A stretch of 53,001 nucleotides of DNA from NCBI GenBank assembly GCA_002877855.1, contig PNIA01000001.1, forward strand, positions 1 through 53,001, written 5' to 3'. Numbering within the stretch: the first letter of the stretch is position 1; each line of letters opens with the position of its first letter. Origin of the DNA: Caldisphaera sp. GTDB taxonomy: Archaea > Thermoproteota > Thermoprotei_A > Sulfolobales > Acidilobaceae. The position numbers and the translations under genes were made by a program. The notes beneath the pieces were generated by a model that had not been told where the DNA came from, made no database searches, and saw only the letters and a program-made list of their open reading frames with translations. Shown here piece after piece: positions 44,503 to 53,001 of this stretch.

Positions 44503-45630
44503 TTAGAGCTTAGGAATATCAACAAAAGACCACGCAAGATCTTTTGCTTGCTCCAATTTCCTTTGATGATCAGATAAGAACCTTTCTAACCTATTAAATC
44601 CAAAGAGCTTACATTCTCCACAAAGTAATTTTCCACCTTTACATCTATCATATATGTCCTTTAATTCCATATCATCAGGTACCAAATGATACAAATAAAA
44701 ATCAAAAACAGGGCATTTTTCAGGTTCCCCACCCAACTTTTTTTGCTCTTCTGCTGTGTTTCTACCTCCTGTTAATGAAGCCATAAACTTTCTTTTTGCT
44801 ACATCTATCGAGTCTGAAAGGAAAATAGTTATATCAGGCTTGCTACTGCTCATTTTTCCACCATCTAAACCCCTAATAAGCTTATGATATATAGATGCTG
44901 GTGGGATAAGTTCTATTTCGTCTTTAAATCTTGTAGTTAAATCTCTTGTAAGTCTTAGATGAGGATCTTGATCTGCGCCGACAGGAACTAAAACATATTT
45001 ATATTCTCCATATTCAGGTAGTTGAGGATGCAATATGTCTGCAGCTTGAGTTAATGCTGAAACTATCTTCCCTGGCGATACTTCTCCATAAATTGCCTCT
45101 AATTCGTTAAATGTTATTCTAGAACTAAACATCTGTATTAATGAATAATAAGAGCCTTTTCTATTTGTTTGAAAATAAAAATCTGTTTTCTTTGGGTCTA
45201 GTCCTAATGCAATCAAATTTGCAACATATTCTTCGATACCTATTTTTATTAGATCCTTTCTTTGCATGTGCCTAACTGCATATGCCTCAGCGTCTGCTAG
45301 CCCAACAAATATTTTGAACCCTAGCCTTTGAAAATAAACTAATTGAAGACCTGTGAGCATATGACCGAAATGGAATCTACCACTCGGCATAAATCCTGTC
45401 ATAACAGCAACGGGTTTTTTATCAATGTAAGATTTTAATAATATATCGAAATCTCTATGGCCAAATATTATACCTCTTTTCATAAATTGATTCGGCTCTA
45501 TATTTAGTTCCCTCATTTTTTCCAATATTTCATTAAAGGGTCTTATGCCAAAAACTTCATATAATCTTGTGTAGTCTTTGATGTCAGGTCTACCCCAGGG
45601 GTCAAGTCTTATTTCTTCTTTTTCTGCCAA
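44503..45630 (-). CDS. trpS: Tryptophanyl-tRNA synthetase
   Basis: This class I enzyme (375 aa) charges tRNA-Trp. The HIGH motif reads FHFGHM within MPSGRFHFGHMLTG, AVRHMQRKDL is in the core, and KMSSSKP lies near residue 259. The archaeal/eukaryotic type is confirmed by an N-terminal extension and a CELxxG-like zinc region (LLCGECKLF) near the C-terminus. The start is TTG, with a TATA-like ATTTATAAGG about 25 bases upstream. Its position does not suggest an operon. Confidence 0.95.
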   Translation of the reverse strand: MAEKEEIRLDPWGRPDIKDYTRLYEVFGIRPFNEILEKMRELNIEPNQFMKRGIIFGHRDFDILLKSYIDKKPVAVMTGFMPSGRFHFGHMLTGLQLVYFQRLGFKIFVGLADAEAYAVRHMQRKDLIKIGIEEYVANLIALGLDPKKTDFYFQTNRKGSYYSLIQMFSSRITFNELEAIYGEVSPGKIVSALTQAADILHPQLPEYGEYKYVLVPVGADQDPHLRLTRDLTTRFKDEIELIPPASIYHKLIRGLDGGKMSSSKPDITIFLSDSIDVAKRKFMASLTGGRNTAEEQKKLGGEPEKCPVFDFYLYHLVPDDMELKDIYDRCKGGKLLCGECKLFGFNRLERFLSDHQRKLEQAKDLAWSFVDIPKL

Positions 45631-45742
45631 GCTAATCGCCCTTATAAATAATCATTATTGGGCAATAAATTTTTATGCAGTAGTTTCTTAAGCTATTTTA
45701 ATAAATTTAAGTCCTAGATTACAAATTTTTTATGGTGAAAGA

Positions 45743-46690
45743 TTGAGTAATTTGGATCAAACAGATTTCGAAATGTTCGAAAGGCTTAAGGAATATGCAC
45801 CAATAACTATTTCTGAATTATCAAGAACTTTAGGTTATAGCAAAAGTATGGTTTACAATAGAGTAAAAAAATTGGAAAAAGAGGGCTTGGTAAAAATTAA
45901 AAACCAGGGCGGAGTATCTATAATAGAGATAATTGAAAAAAAGAATCCAATGCTTTATGTTGGTATTTTAAGAGCAAGCGAGTACCCATATATAATAGAC
46001 TTTGCCAAAAAGCTAGAAGATAAATATAAATATGTGCAAATAAAGGTTTATGATGATGCATTTAAGGAAACAGTCGATTTATCGCTAGGTAAAATTCAGC
46101 TTGCTATGAGTCCTGCCATTTCCTTGATGTCTATTCATAGAATTAGCAAAGGGGAAGTATTTATAATAGGTGGAGGTAGCGGGGGAGGTAGCGGAATAAT
46201 AAATAATCCTAATGGAAATGAGGGGCATACCACATCAATGATGTCATCAATGGAATTATGTGCAGAAATACATAAAGTAGAAATGCCAAGGTTGTACAGT
46301 AGTAGTGGGAAAGAAATATTAGAAAATGTTGAAAAAGGAAGAGTTAGGTATGGAATAGTATGGGAGCCTTATTTAACTCTTGCTAAAAGGAAACAAATGA
46401 AAACCATACCTTGTCAGCTAGATACTTGTTGCCTTTTGGGAGCCCATAAATCTTTATATGATGATTTTGATAAAATCAAAAAAATGCTTTCAGATTCTAT
46501 TTCAAGGATTAATAATGCAAACTTGGAAACTTATTCTGATATAATAATGATGCCTAAAGAAATTGTTAAGGATTCTATTAAAAGTTATTCATTTTTTGAA
46601 GAACCTGATAAAAATTATCTGAAAAATATATTGAGTAATATGAGAAATGTTATACTTCCAGAAAACATTGTCAGTCAAGCTATTATTTAA
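45743..46690 (+). CDS. Winged-helix regulator fused to a binding-protein-like domain
   Basis: Residues 1-65 are an MarR/Lrp-like winged helix (ITISELSRTLGYSKSMVYNRVKKLEKEGL). The rest has no signal peptide but resembles type II periplasmic binding proteins of the NitT/TauT class: MLYVGILRASEYPYIIDFAKKLE at the start, a glycine-rich IGGGSGGGSG loop, and RVRYGIVWEPYLTLAK that closes the ligand pocket. A likely model is a cytoplasmic sensor that binds a small molecule. Start TTG follows GGTGAAAGA. No known operon partner. Confidence 0.75.
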   Translation: MSNLDQTDFEMFERLKEYAPITISELSRTLGYSKSMVYNRVKKLEKEGLVKIKNQGGVSIIEIIEKKNPMLYVGILRASEYPYIIDFAKKLEDKYKYVQIKVYDDAFKETVDLSLGKIQLAMSPAISLMSIHRISKGEVFIIGGGSGGGSGIINNPNGNEGHTTSMMSSMELCAEIHKVEMPRLYSSSGKEILENVEKGRVRYGIVWEPYLTLAKRKQMKTIPCQLDTCCLLGAHKSLYDDFDKIKKMLSDSISRINNANLETYSDIIMMPKEIVKDSIKSYSFFEEPDKNYLKNILSNMRNVILPENIVSQAII

Positions 46691-47020
46691 ATTATAAGAC
46701 AATTCTCAATATGAAAGATAAATTTTATTTAAAAACATTATCTCCTTATGTATTTGATTAAATATTTATTAGAACTAGATCGTATAGCGAAATGTTACTT
46801 TAGATTTTATCAAGCAGTTAGAGAAAAAGGTTTTCATATATTCTCCTTTTTGTTAAGGTATTATTTATAAGTGTTTTGATCTTAAAATATAAAGTTTGCA
46901 ATCTATTAAAGCAACTAATGGCACCTTTATGCTATGAGTTATTCAATTCTGAAATGCTTTTTTTATTGTCATAAAATTGCTTGCTAATCTTTTAACTTAA
47001 AAAAATAAATAAAAAATATT
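46691..47020. other. AT-rich gap between two convergent genes
   Basis: These 330 bases hold no open frame with a ribosome binding site. A hairpin with AAAAAGG (46824-46830) and CCTTTTT (46845-46851) is present and could end the transcript of the preceding gene. Nothing else stands out. Confidence 0.35.
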
Positions 47021-47566
47021 TTATTCGGGCAGTAAGACCTTTCCTTTAGTTCCATTTAAAACTATAGCCATGGATAAATAAACGGCTGATATACCTGTTA
47101 CTATACCTATAACGCCTGCTATATGCATAACAACTGTGCTGGCAGACCAGTCAGCAGCGGCTAATGTAAAAAATGTTATAAATAGCAATGTTAGAACTAT
47201 ACTTAAAACCCTTGCTTTTAAAAATATCGATCCGAAATCCATATATAGTGTAAAAATACCCCATAAGAACATCCATAATCCTACTTCTTTACCGCTCGTA
47301 GGCAAGCCAAGTATTAAAGCTAGTGCTAGACCAATCCAAAATAATCCATAGCCTGAAAAAGCTATACCACCAAACATATCATTCCTTCTAAAAGAGATCC
47401 ATCCTGCAAAAACCTGAGCCAGACCTCCCCATGAAATAGCATAGCCAAGAGTTAAACCTGTTGTAGGCACTAATCCTGCATTGGCAGCACTTAGAACTAT
47501 TGTGGTTAGGCCAAAACCTACTAAACCTAATGCTGCCGGATTTGCCCATATTTCTTCTTTACTCAT
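47021..47566 (-). CDS. GPR1/FUN34/YaaH-family acetate transporter
   Basis: Six membrane helices occupy this 181-residue protein. The family motif NPAPLGL is seen as NPAALGL at 9-15, with conserved glycines GLTTIVLSAANAGL and a PTTGLTLGYAISWGG helix. Relatives (SatP, Ato2) move acetate or succinate with protons. It lies 50 bases after acetyl-CoA synthetase on the same strand, which makes acetate the best guess. ATG with a strong GGGGGGTG upstream. Confidence 0.9.
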   Translation of the reverse strand: MSKEEIWANPAALGLVGFGLTTIVLSAANAGLVPTTGLTLGYAISWGGLAQVFAGWISFRRNDMFGGIAFSGYGLFWIGLALALILGLPTSGKEVGLWMFLWGIFTLYMDFGSIFLKARVLSIVLTLLFITFFTLAAADWSASTVVMHIAGVIGIVTGISAVYLSMAIVLNGTKGKVLLPE

Positions 47567-47616
47567 TTCACACCCCCCTCATGCATTACTTAAAAAAAAA
47601 ACAAATTTTTAAAAAA

Positions 47617-49569
47617 CTACTTCATACTAGATTTAAATTCATCCCAGGCTCTTTTTAGCTCATCAACAGATGTTGGATCTTCTAAGGTTGATACATCACC
47701 AACTGGATTGTTTGTTAATATTGCCTTTAGAACCCTTCTCATTATCTTTCCGCTTCTAGTCTTTGGCAATTTCTTTACGAATATTATTGCCTGAGGAGTA
47801 GCTATTGGACCTATAACAGTTCTAACAGTTTCTATAAGTTCTTTCCTGAGATCTTCATTGGGATTTAATCCAGATTTTAAGACAACAGCGGCTATAGGTA
47901 CTTCACCTTTTATTGGATCTGAAACTCCTATTACTGCTGATTCCGCAACCGCTGGATGTTTAATTAATGCGTCTTCCATTTCTATTGTACCTATTCTATG
48001 GCCTGCAACCTTTAATACTTCATCAGCTCTACCTAATAGCCAGAAGTAACCCTCTTCGTCTTTTACTGCATAATCTCCTGCATAAAATTGGCCTGGGTAT
48101 TTTCCAAAATACGTCCTAACAAACCTATCTGGATCACCCCATATACCTAAAGGCATACCTGGCCATGGTTTTCTTATAACAAGGTATCCTTTAACTCCTG
48201 GAGGAGTTTCCTTTCCATTATCATCTAATACATCTGGATCAATTCCAGGCAATGGATACGTAGCAGAACCAGGCTTTAACGGGACTAGGCCAATGTTAGG
48301 TGAAGGAGCAATCATTGATGCCGAAGTTTCTGTCATCCACCATGTGTCAACTATTGGGCACTTGCCTCTCCCAACTACATTAAAATACCATTCCCAAACA
48401 TCAGGATTTATTGGCTCGCCTACAGTACCTAAGATTCTTAAAGAGGATAGATCATGCTTTTTAATCCAGTCGTCACCGTATTGCCTTAAGAGTCTTAACG
48501 ATGTTGGGGATGTATAAAATATTGTTACCTTATATTTTTCAATTATGCTCCAAGGCCTATCTGGATTTGGATAAACTGGAGCACCTTCATACATAACTTC
48601 TGTTGCTCCATGCATTAATGGGCCATATACTATATATGTATGCCCAGTGACCCATCCAACATCTGCAAAAGTCCAATGTACATCTTCTGGCCTAATATCC
48701 CAATTCCATCTGAATGCATGGTAAACGAAGGTCATATACCCTCCTACACTATGCATTATTCCTTTAGGCTTACCTGTTGTCCCACTAGTATATAATATAT
48801 ATAAAATATCATCACCTTTTCTTGCTACTGGTTTAACATAAGTGCTGTCAGAATATTTATTAATTAATTCATGATACCAATAATCTCTTCCTTCTACAAA
48901 AGGTATTTCAGTTCCAAGCCTTTTAACAACAACAACTTTTTCTACATTTGTTCCTTGATCTCTTGCGATTTTAATTGCACTTTCTACATTTTTCTTTAAT
49001 TCAATTGGCTTTCCGTTTCTTGGATATGAATCGGCTGTAACCAATACCTTAGATTTAGCATCTACAATTCTTGTTGCTAAAGCTTCTGCACTAAAACCTG
49101 AGAAGACAACGCTATGTATTGCCCCCAATCTAGTTGTAGATAACATAGAAATTGGCAATTCAGGAATCATCGGTAAATAAATAGTTACAGTATCATTTTC
49201 CTTAATCCCTAAATCTTGTAAAGCTTTGGCAAACTTATTTACTTCTCTATAAAGATCTTTATATGTTAAAACCCTTATTATTCCATCTTCACCTTCCCAA
49301 TAATATGCTACTTTATTAAATACAGATGTATTTTGCCATCTATCCAAGGCATTTAAGTTAATATTTGTCTGTGCTCCAACAAACCAACGATAAAAAGGTG
49401 GATTTGAGGATTCTAAAACTTTGTCCCATGTTTTATACCAAATCAGTTCTCTGGCCATTTTATCCCAGAATTCTTCTATATTTTCAACACTCTTCTTCCA
49501 AAAATCGAGATACGCATTATGGTAAGGATACCTTTTCTCCTTATAAGGCAAGTTTTCTATTTCGTTCAA
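47617..49569 (-). CDS. acs: Acetyl-CoA synthetase
   Basis: This 650-residue AMP-forming enzyme has the N-terminal Acs domain, the phosphate loop YTSGTTGKPKG near 258, WWMTETSA near 409 and the C-terminal RSGKIMRR with its regulatory lysine. It makes acetyl-CoA from acetate, ATP and CoA. The canonical loop contrasts with the altered one in the paralogue at 23639. The start is a TTG with GCGAGGT upstream. A palindrome overlaps the promoter. The transporter follows in the same operon. Confidence 0.92.
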   Translation of the reverse strand: MNEIENLPYKEKRYPYHNAYLDFWKKSVENIEEFWDKMARELIWYKTWDKVLESSNPPFYRWFVGAQTNINLNALDRWQNTSVFNKVAYYWEGEDGIIRVLTYKDLYREVNKFAKALQDLGIKENDTVTIYLPMIPELPISMLSTTRLGAIHSVVFSGFSAEALATRIVDAKSKVLVTADSYPRNGKPIELKKNVESAIKIARDQGTNVEKVVVVKRLGTEIPFVEGRDYWYHELINKYSDSTYVKPVARKGDDILYILYTSGTTGKPKGIMHSVGGYMTFVYHAFRWNWDIRPEDVHWTFADVGWVTGHTYIVYGPLMHGATEVMYEGAPVYPNPDRPWSIIEKYKVTIFYTSPTSLRLLRQYGDDWIKKHDLSSLRILGTVGEPINPDVWEWYFNVVGRGKCPIVDTWWMTETSASMIAPSPNIGLVPLKPGSATYPLPGIDPDVLDDNGKETPPGVKGYLVIRKPWPGMPLGIWGDPDRFVRTYFGKYPGQFYAGDYAVKDEEGYFWLLGRADEVLKVAGHRIGTIEMEDALIKHPAVAESAVIGVSDPIKGEVPIAAVVLKSGLNPNEDLRKELIETVRTVIGPIATPQAIIFVKKLPKTRSGKIMRRVLKAILTNNPVGDVSTLEDPTSVDELKRAWDEFKSSMK

Positions 49570-49588
49570 GAACCTCGCCTGTATTCAT

Positions 49589-49614
49589 ATATATATACTG
49601 TAAAGTATATATAT
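49589..49614. promoter_or_regulatory. Palindrome at the promoter of the acs-acetate transporter operon
   Basis: Perfect 11-base arms, ATATATATACT and AGTATATATAT, flank a GTAA centre. The TATA box on the minus strand would lie inside, and the start codon is 20 bases away. Binding there would block the transcription machinery. It may be an operator or just an unusual TATA region, since the arms are AT repeats. Confidence 0.45.
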
Positions 49615-49707
49615 TTTTCTACAAGATATACAAATAGGAAAATTTTTATAGATCTATTAATTAAAACTCTTGTTTAATTTTTCATCACAAGAAACTTCCT
49701 TAAATAA

Positions 49708-50685
49708 CTATTCTATAAGATCATAATTGTGGGAAATACACTCTATATTAAAAATTAACTCAGCATTTTCATGGGCATATTTTTCAAGGTTTTTTCTTGA
49801 TATTCCGTGGCTTAATAATGTCAAAAATACATCTTCCATGTATAGCTTAGGATCAGAATTGCTAACCGCAGGATAATCAGAACCGTACATAATTTTATCA
49901 ATAGGGAAATCCTTCATTACTATCGGTATCAATTGGACAGGTAATGCTGATGTATCAACATAAACATTTTGATATTTTTTGGATAATTCTAATGTTTCAT
50001 CCATAAACACCCCAGGAGCTATTGCACTATATCCTCCAGCATGAGCTATTATAATTTTTGCGTCTCTATACTTTCTTAAAATAGGATCCAATCTAGATGT
50101 ATCCCCATACTTACAATATTTTGGTAATTCCCATATACCCGGATCACATCCTCCATGTATCGTTACTGGTAATCCTTTTTCATTAGCTACCTCAATGGTT
50201 GCTTCTACTGATGGATCGTCTAAGTGCTTAAGGAATATAGTTGAAATTATTTTAAACCCTTTAAATCCCTCATTTATAGACTTCTCTAATATTGATGATA
50301 AAACGTCAGGTTCTAATGATAAGTTGGCTGGAAACAAAACAGTGAAATTAGATAAAGCAGAAATTTCTTGGTGCTTTTTGAATTGGCAAAAGCTTTCAGA
50401 GATCTGGTGTGCCATTAAAAATAAATTTTCAGGTGTTAGGAAATCCTTAATTTCTCCAGCAAACTTATCAATTAAATACTTTGTTCTATCGTATTCTTTT
50501 AATACATCATCATATTGTATTTTTACTAGAAGATCCCTAAATGGAGGGATTCCCAATATAACTGCTCCTCCTATTCCTGAGGCAATTAATTTTCTCAAAT
50601 ATTCGTTAGCTTCTTTCGCGCTTTTCATTACTGGACTGTGCACATGAGCATCTATTATACAGGATACTGGTATGTCAGCCTTCAA
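49708..50685 (-). CDS. Amidohydrolase family 2 protein
   Basis: The metal-dependent TIM-barrel hydrolase motifs are in order: IDAHVHSP near the N-terminus, TIHGGCD, IAHAGGYSA and MYGSDYPA. These fit the amidohydrolase 2 group, which includes decarboxylases and lactonases. Substrate is not clear. The frame is open to 50733, but the extra N-terminal residues look unlike the family. TTG at 50685 (325 aa), with GGGTAGT upstream, is the better start. Confidence 0.85.
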   Translation of the reverse strand: MKADIPVSCIIDAHVHSPVMKSAKEANEYLRKLIASGIGGAVILGIPPFRDLLVKIQYDDVLKEYDRTKYLIDKFAGEIKDFLTPENLFLMAHQISESFCQFKKHQEISALSNFTVLFPANLSLEPDVLSSILEKSINEGFKGFKIISTIFLKHLDDPSVEATIEVANEKGLPVTIHGGCDPGIWELPKYCKYGDTSRLDPILRKYRDAKIIIAHAGGYSAIAPGVFMDETLELSKKYQNVYVDTSALPVQLIPIVMKDFPIDKIMYGSDYPAVSNSDPKLYMEDVFLTLLSHGISRKNLEKYAHENAELIFNIECISHNYDLIE

Positions 50686-50814
50686 GTATACTACCCAGAT
50701 TCTATTTGTTAAGAAACATTTTAAGCTTAACATTTAAAAAATATTGATAAGCATGTTACCTATACTCTCTTTAAGTACTTTGGTTTATAATAAATTAATA
50801 GAGCGGTGAAGTTA

Positions 50815-51966
50815 GTGGAAGAAGAAAAAATACCAGGAAAGATGCTAAATAGGAAAATTATGATGAAATTAATGAATGCAATACAAGAAAGTAAGCCGCC
50901 TTATAATTTAACGAGAATGGCAGAATTAATGGATATGCCTGATTCAACCTTAGAAAGTTATTTTAGATTGTTGAAAGACAACAAATTTGCAACTGTTGCA
51001 CTAGATTTTTCTAGGAAGTTGCTGAATTTAAAATATGTGATAGCAATAATTAAAGGTAAATGGCTGGACTCTTCACCGTTAAAGGATTATTGGTTAGTAG
51101 GAAGATTTCATACTTCAATAGGTACAATACTAACATATTATTTTCCATCTAACGAAAGTGAATCAATTAACTCTTTAAAAGAAATAACAAATGCAGATGT
51201 CTATCAATTTTATGATGTGTATAACTCTAGACCGGATTGGCTTTATTATTATGATGAGGAAAATGATAAATTATATGATATAGATAAAATATATAAAATG
51301 ATTGATAATCATCCTCCTATAAATTATGAAATACCAGATCCCCATAGAAAGCCAGATGCTTTAGATGTTTTGATTTTGGCAGCATTAGGAGCAAATGCTT
51401 TAGATAACTATCGTCTATTAATAGAGGCATTTAAAGGTCCAAGCCCTATAAGGAAGTTTAAGCCATTCTCATCATTTAATTATCACTTAAACCACTCAAA
51501 ATTATACTCAAGAGGAGGAGCTTTTTTACCAAAAGTTGGTTTGAATTCATTTAATTTAAGGCTAAGCGAACCTATGCCATTTACATCAGGTTATATCCTA
51601 TTAAGGGGCACAAATAAAAACATACAATACATATTTAAAAGGCTATTAGCGTTTCCCTTTGTTGGCCAGATATTAGTGGGTGATAATGTAATATATTTTA
51701 ACTATGTGATTCATGTTAAATATTTTGATACAACAATAGTAAATGAATATAAGCAATATGATTGGGATGAGGTATTGCAATTCAATCTTATGGGCCATGA
51801 TGTAAAAGAAAGGTATCTGTTACCATTTAGAGAATACAATCCTGTATTAAAAGAATGGATACCAAATAGTAATTTAGAAGAAATTGCAAGAAGAAAACTA
51901 AGACTATCAGAGTTCGAAAATTGGTACAATAAACATTATCTCAAAAATATAGAAAATCAAGAATAA
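50815..51966 (+). CDS. HTH-containing protein of unknown function
   Basis: The 383-residue protein starts with a helical segment LTRMAELMDMPDSTLESYFRLLKDN that is probably a winged helix-turn-helix. The rest, rich in Tyr and Asn, has no membrane segment and has two alpha/beta repeats in the style of Lrp-like or other archaeal regulators. I cannot name the family. GTG at 50815 is the likely start as GGTGA lies just before it; the GTG at 50806 is part of that site. Confidence 0.65.
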   Translation: MEEEKIPGKMLNRKIMMKLMNAIQESKPPYNLTRMAELMDMPDSTLESYFRLLKDNKFATVALDFSRKLLNLKYVIAIIKGKWLDSSPLKDYWLVGRFHTSIGTILTYYFPSNESESINSLKEITNADVYQFYDVYNSRPDWLYYYDEENDKLYDIDKIYKMIDNHPPINYEIPDPHRKPDALDVLILAALGANALDNYRLLIEAFKGPSPIRKFKPFSSFNYHLNHSKLYSRGGAFLPKVGLNSFNLRLSEPMPFTSGYILLRGTNKNIQYIFKRLLAFPFVGQILVGDNVIYFNYVIHVKYFDTTIVNEYKQYDWDEVLQFNLMGHDVKERYLLPFREYNPVLKEWIPNSNLEEIARRKLRLSEFENWYNKHYLKNIENQE

Positions 51967-51982
51967 AAACTTTTAATAAAAA

Positions 51983-52150
51983 TCATAGAAATATATCGTC
52001 TTCTCCAGTTACTGGATTAACAGCTTGTAGATGAGCATGTGTTGCCGGTTGGCCTAAATGAAGGCTTAATACTAAGCTTATTACAGCTAATATAGCAGGT
52101 AATACACTTAAGACCTTTATGCCGTACCTCTTAACTCCTTTTATACTCAT
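51983..52150 (-). CDS. Small single-helix membrane protein, 55 residues
   Basis: This short gene starts at an ATG preceded by GGTGAGAGAGT and runs for 55 codons to TGA. A basic N-terminus (SIKGVKRYGIKV) is followed by one membrane helix (LSVLPAILAVISLVLSLHLG) and a tail with three histidines ending in EDDIFL. The good ribosome binding site, the normal composition and the classic positive-inside pattern argue that it is real. Function unknown. It is convergent with the orphan HTH-like gene. Confidence 0.7.
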   Translation of the reverse strand: MSIKGVKRYGIKVLSVLPAILAVISLVLSLHLGQPATHAHLQAVNPVTGEDDIFL

Positions 52151-52343
52151 ACTCTCTCACCACATCCTAGTAATATTTCAGTTAATCATAAACTATTATC
52201 TTTTTTCCCATAGTGTTAAATCAAATTCCCGGAGAAAAGCTTATATAAAACCTTATAATAAATCAATATTTTAAAGATTGTAACATTTTCTGTGTAACTT
52301 TTTAATATTTCTAATAACTTCTAGATACTATGAAGAGAACTCC

Positions 52344-52660
52344 ATGGAGAGATACTTGATCTCCAGCGATGTTGCAGAGATATTTGGCATGAGCAGAATC
52401 GGGGTTATGAAATGGATCAGGCAAGGAAAAAATTAGAGCTGCAGAAATTAATGTAAGTAGAGAATTCCTTATAGTGAGGTTGAAAGACTGCTAAACAGAT
52501 CTGGAAGAGTTAAACAAATAGCAATTTATGCTAGAGTTTCGTCAAGTTCCCAAAATGATGTTTGGAGAGGCAATTAAACTCTTTGAGGGAGTTGATTAGG
52601 AAAAATTTCGGTGAGCTTGCACTAATTGAAATTAAAGACATAGAGGGTATGCTTCATGAT
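52344..52660 (+). pseudogene. Decayed IS607-type serine resolvase (tnpA)
   Basis: The first frame, MERYLISSDVAEIFGMSRIG then VMKWIRQGKN, is the MerR-like N-terminal domain of an IS607 transposase and ends in a TAG at 52434-52436. A second frame a few bases on reads YSEVERLL, then VKQIAIYARVSSSSQ, which is the catalytic start of the serine recombinase with its YARVSS motif. It also stops early. At least two frameshifts and a large deletion of the catalytic domain are needed. What is left runs into the TnpB right-end repeat at 52622. Confidence 0.8.
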
Positions 52661-52838
52661 ATGAGGTAAGCCTCTACGTAACTAAATTAAAATAAGGAGT
52701 GTGAGGCTTCTCCTTCAGGTCAAGTAAAGATGAGGAGTAGGAGTAACTTTATTCCCACATAGGGAGGAATCAGAGTAGATCCTATAGGTAACCTCTAGAT
52801 CTCGGGAACTAATGCCCTTCATGGCGGGGAAGGCTGAA
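52622..52838 (+). mobile_element. Decayed TnpB-element right end with omegaRNA-like region (copy C)
   Basis: Copy C directly follows the resolvase relic. One frame reads KECEASPSGQVKMRSRSNFI then PT and a stop, the TnpB C-terminal peptide, followed by CATAGGGAGGAATCAGAG, CTCGGGAACTAATG and the closing hairpin GCCCTTCATGGC with GGGGAAGG. It is the least decayed of the right ends in its coding part and ties the repeat family to an IS607-type element. Confidence 0.72.
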
Positions 52839-52894
52839 TCCTTTTTCATTTTAGTAAAAATCTTTTTATATTCAAATATGCTTAGTTTTTACTG

Positions 52895-53001
52895 TTAAAG
52901 GATGACCTCTCGCACCGATGTGGGCTATGCCCAAAAGGGTGGGGGCAAAAGCGGAGATGTGAGCCCCGTGCCGTTGAGCTCGAAGGAGTCTCATGACCCG
53001 C
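52895..53001 (+). other. GC-rich segment cut by the window edge
   Basis: The last 105 bases are far richer in G and C than the rest of the window. Short stems such as GGGC-TAT-GCCC and GGGGC paired with GCCCC are visible. A frame from here includes HRCGLCPKGW, a CxxC motif that could belong to the end of a different tnpB. It is either a structured RNA or another transposon relic. I cannot decide from the visible part. Confidence 0.35.

Noticed and set aside
50195..50647. 150-residue plus-strand open frame
   Set aside because: Shadow of the amidohydrolase gene with no start signal or domain.
1..53001. CRISPR array or tRNA/rRNA genes
   Set aside because: No regularly spaced repeats, no GGTTCAAATCC-type T-loop with matching acceptor, and no rRNA-like stretch were found by reading; the repeats present are dispersed transposon ends.

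Overview
The window is about 53 kb of AT-rich DNA (roughly 30% GC by eye) from a crenarchaeon. The evidence is a family B DNA polymerase of the crenarchaeal PolB3 type, an archaeal DnaG-like primase, an NMD3-family protein, aIF1A/RIO1/KH genes, a type II GAPDH, an O-phosphoserine sulfhydrylase like that of Aeropyrum, a box C/D sRNA candidate, GGTGA ribosome binding sites and many TTG/GTG starts. The base composition and gene content fit a Caldisphaera/Acidilobales-like thermoacidophile. That placement is inference and was not searched.

Layout. 1-129: fragment of a transposon tnpB gene. 0.2-9.3 kb: cupin, family 4 uracil-DNA glycosylase, secreted Lon-like (S16) protease, two HTH proteins, the glycolytic pair pgk-gap, a metallo-beta-lactamase-fold protein, and the translation/ribosome-assembly operon aIF1A-rio1-KH. 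9.4-14.2 kb: a beta-hydroxyacid dehydrogenase, an NMD3-like protein, and a minus-strand run tmk / small membrane protein / DsbA-like thioredoxin-fold protein / Cgi121-like KEOPS subunit. 14.3-15.6 kb: an Nramp-related transporter behind a perfect DtxR-type palindrome. 15.6-23.5 kb: polB3 meets, tail to tail, a minus-strand run ROK kinase / RuvC-fold protein (probable AUU start) / UbiD decarboxylase / tyrS / dnaG. 23.6-36.9 kb: acyl-CoA synthetase, TrmO-like methyltransferase, polytopic membrane protein, FAD oxidoreductase, C2H2 zinc-finger protein, aminotransferase, SAM hydrolase, PHP phosphoesterase, a box C/D sRNA candidate, membrane glycosyltransferase, PPP phosphatase and aldehyde dehydrogenase. 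37.4-46.7 kb: OPSS; a SelD-like / acylphosphatase / TusA-like cluster; HIT protein; DUF504 protein plus kinase-like protein; DtxR-like and NikR-like metal regulators; trpS; and a winged-helix protein fused to a binding-protein-like domain. 47-49.6 kb: a GPR1/FUN34/YaaH acetate transporter with acetyl-CoA synthetase, an acetate uptake and activation unit. 49.7-53 kb: amidohydrolase, an HTH-like orphan, a 55-residue membrane protein missed by length cut-offs, and a decayed IS607-type element.

The main non-genic theme is a family of decayed TnpB-transposon 3' ends at about 11.6, 30.0, 38.9 and 52.7 kb, with possible further copies at 27.6 and 37.1 kb. Each keeps the last tnpB codons and the hairpin-ending right-end region that, in TnpB elements, encodes the omegaRNA. 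No intact tnpB or transposase is in the window. I found no CRISPR array, rRNA or tRNA. Metal homeostasis is a second theme: Nramp with its operator, plus DtxR-like and NikR-like regulators. Sulfur/selenium-type chemistry is a third: OPSS, SelD-like and TusA-like genes lie within 4 kb.
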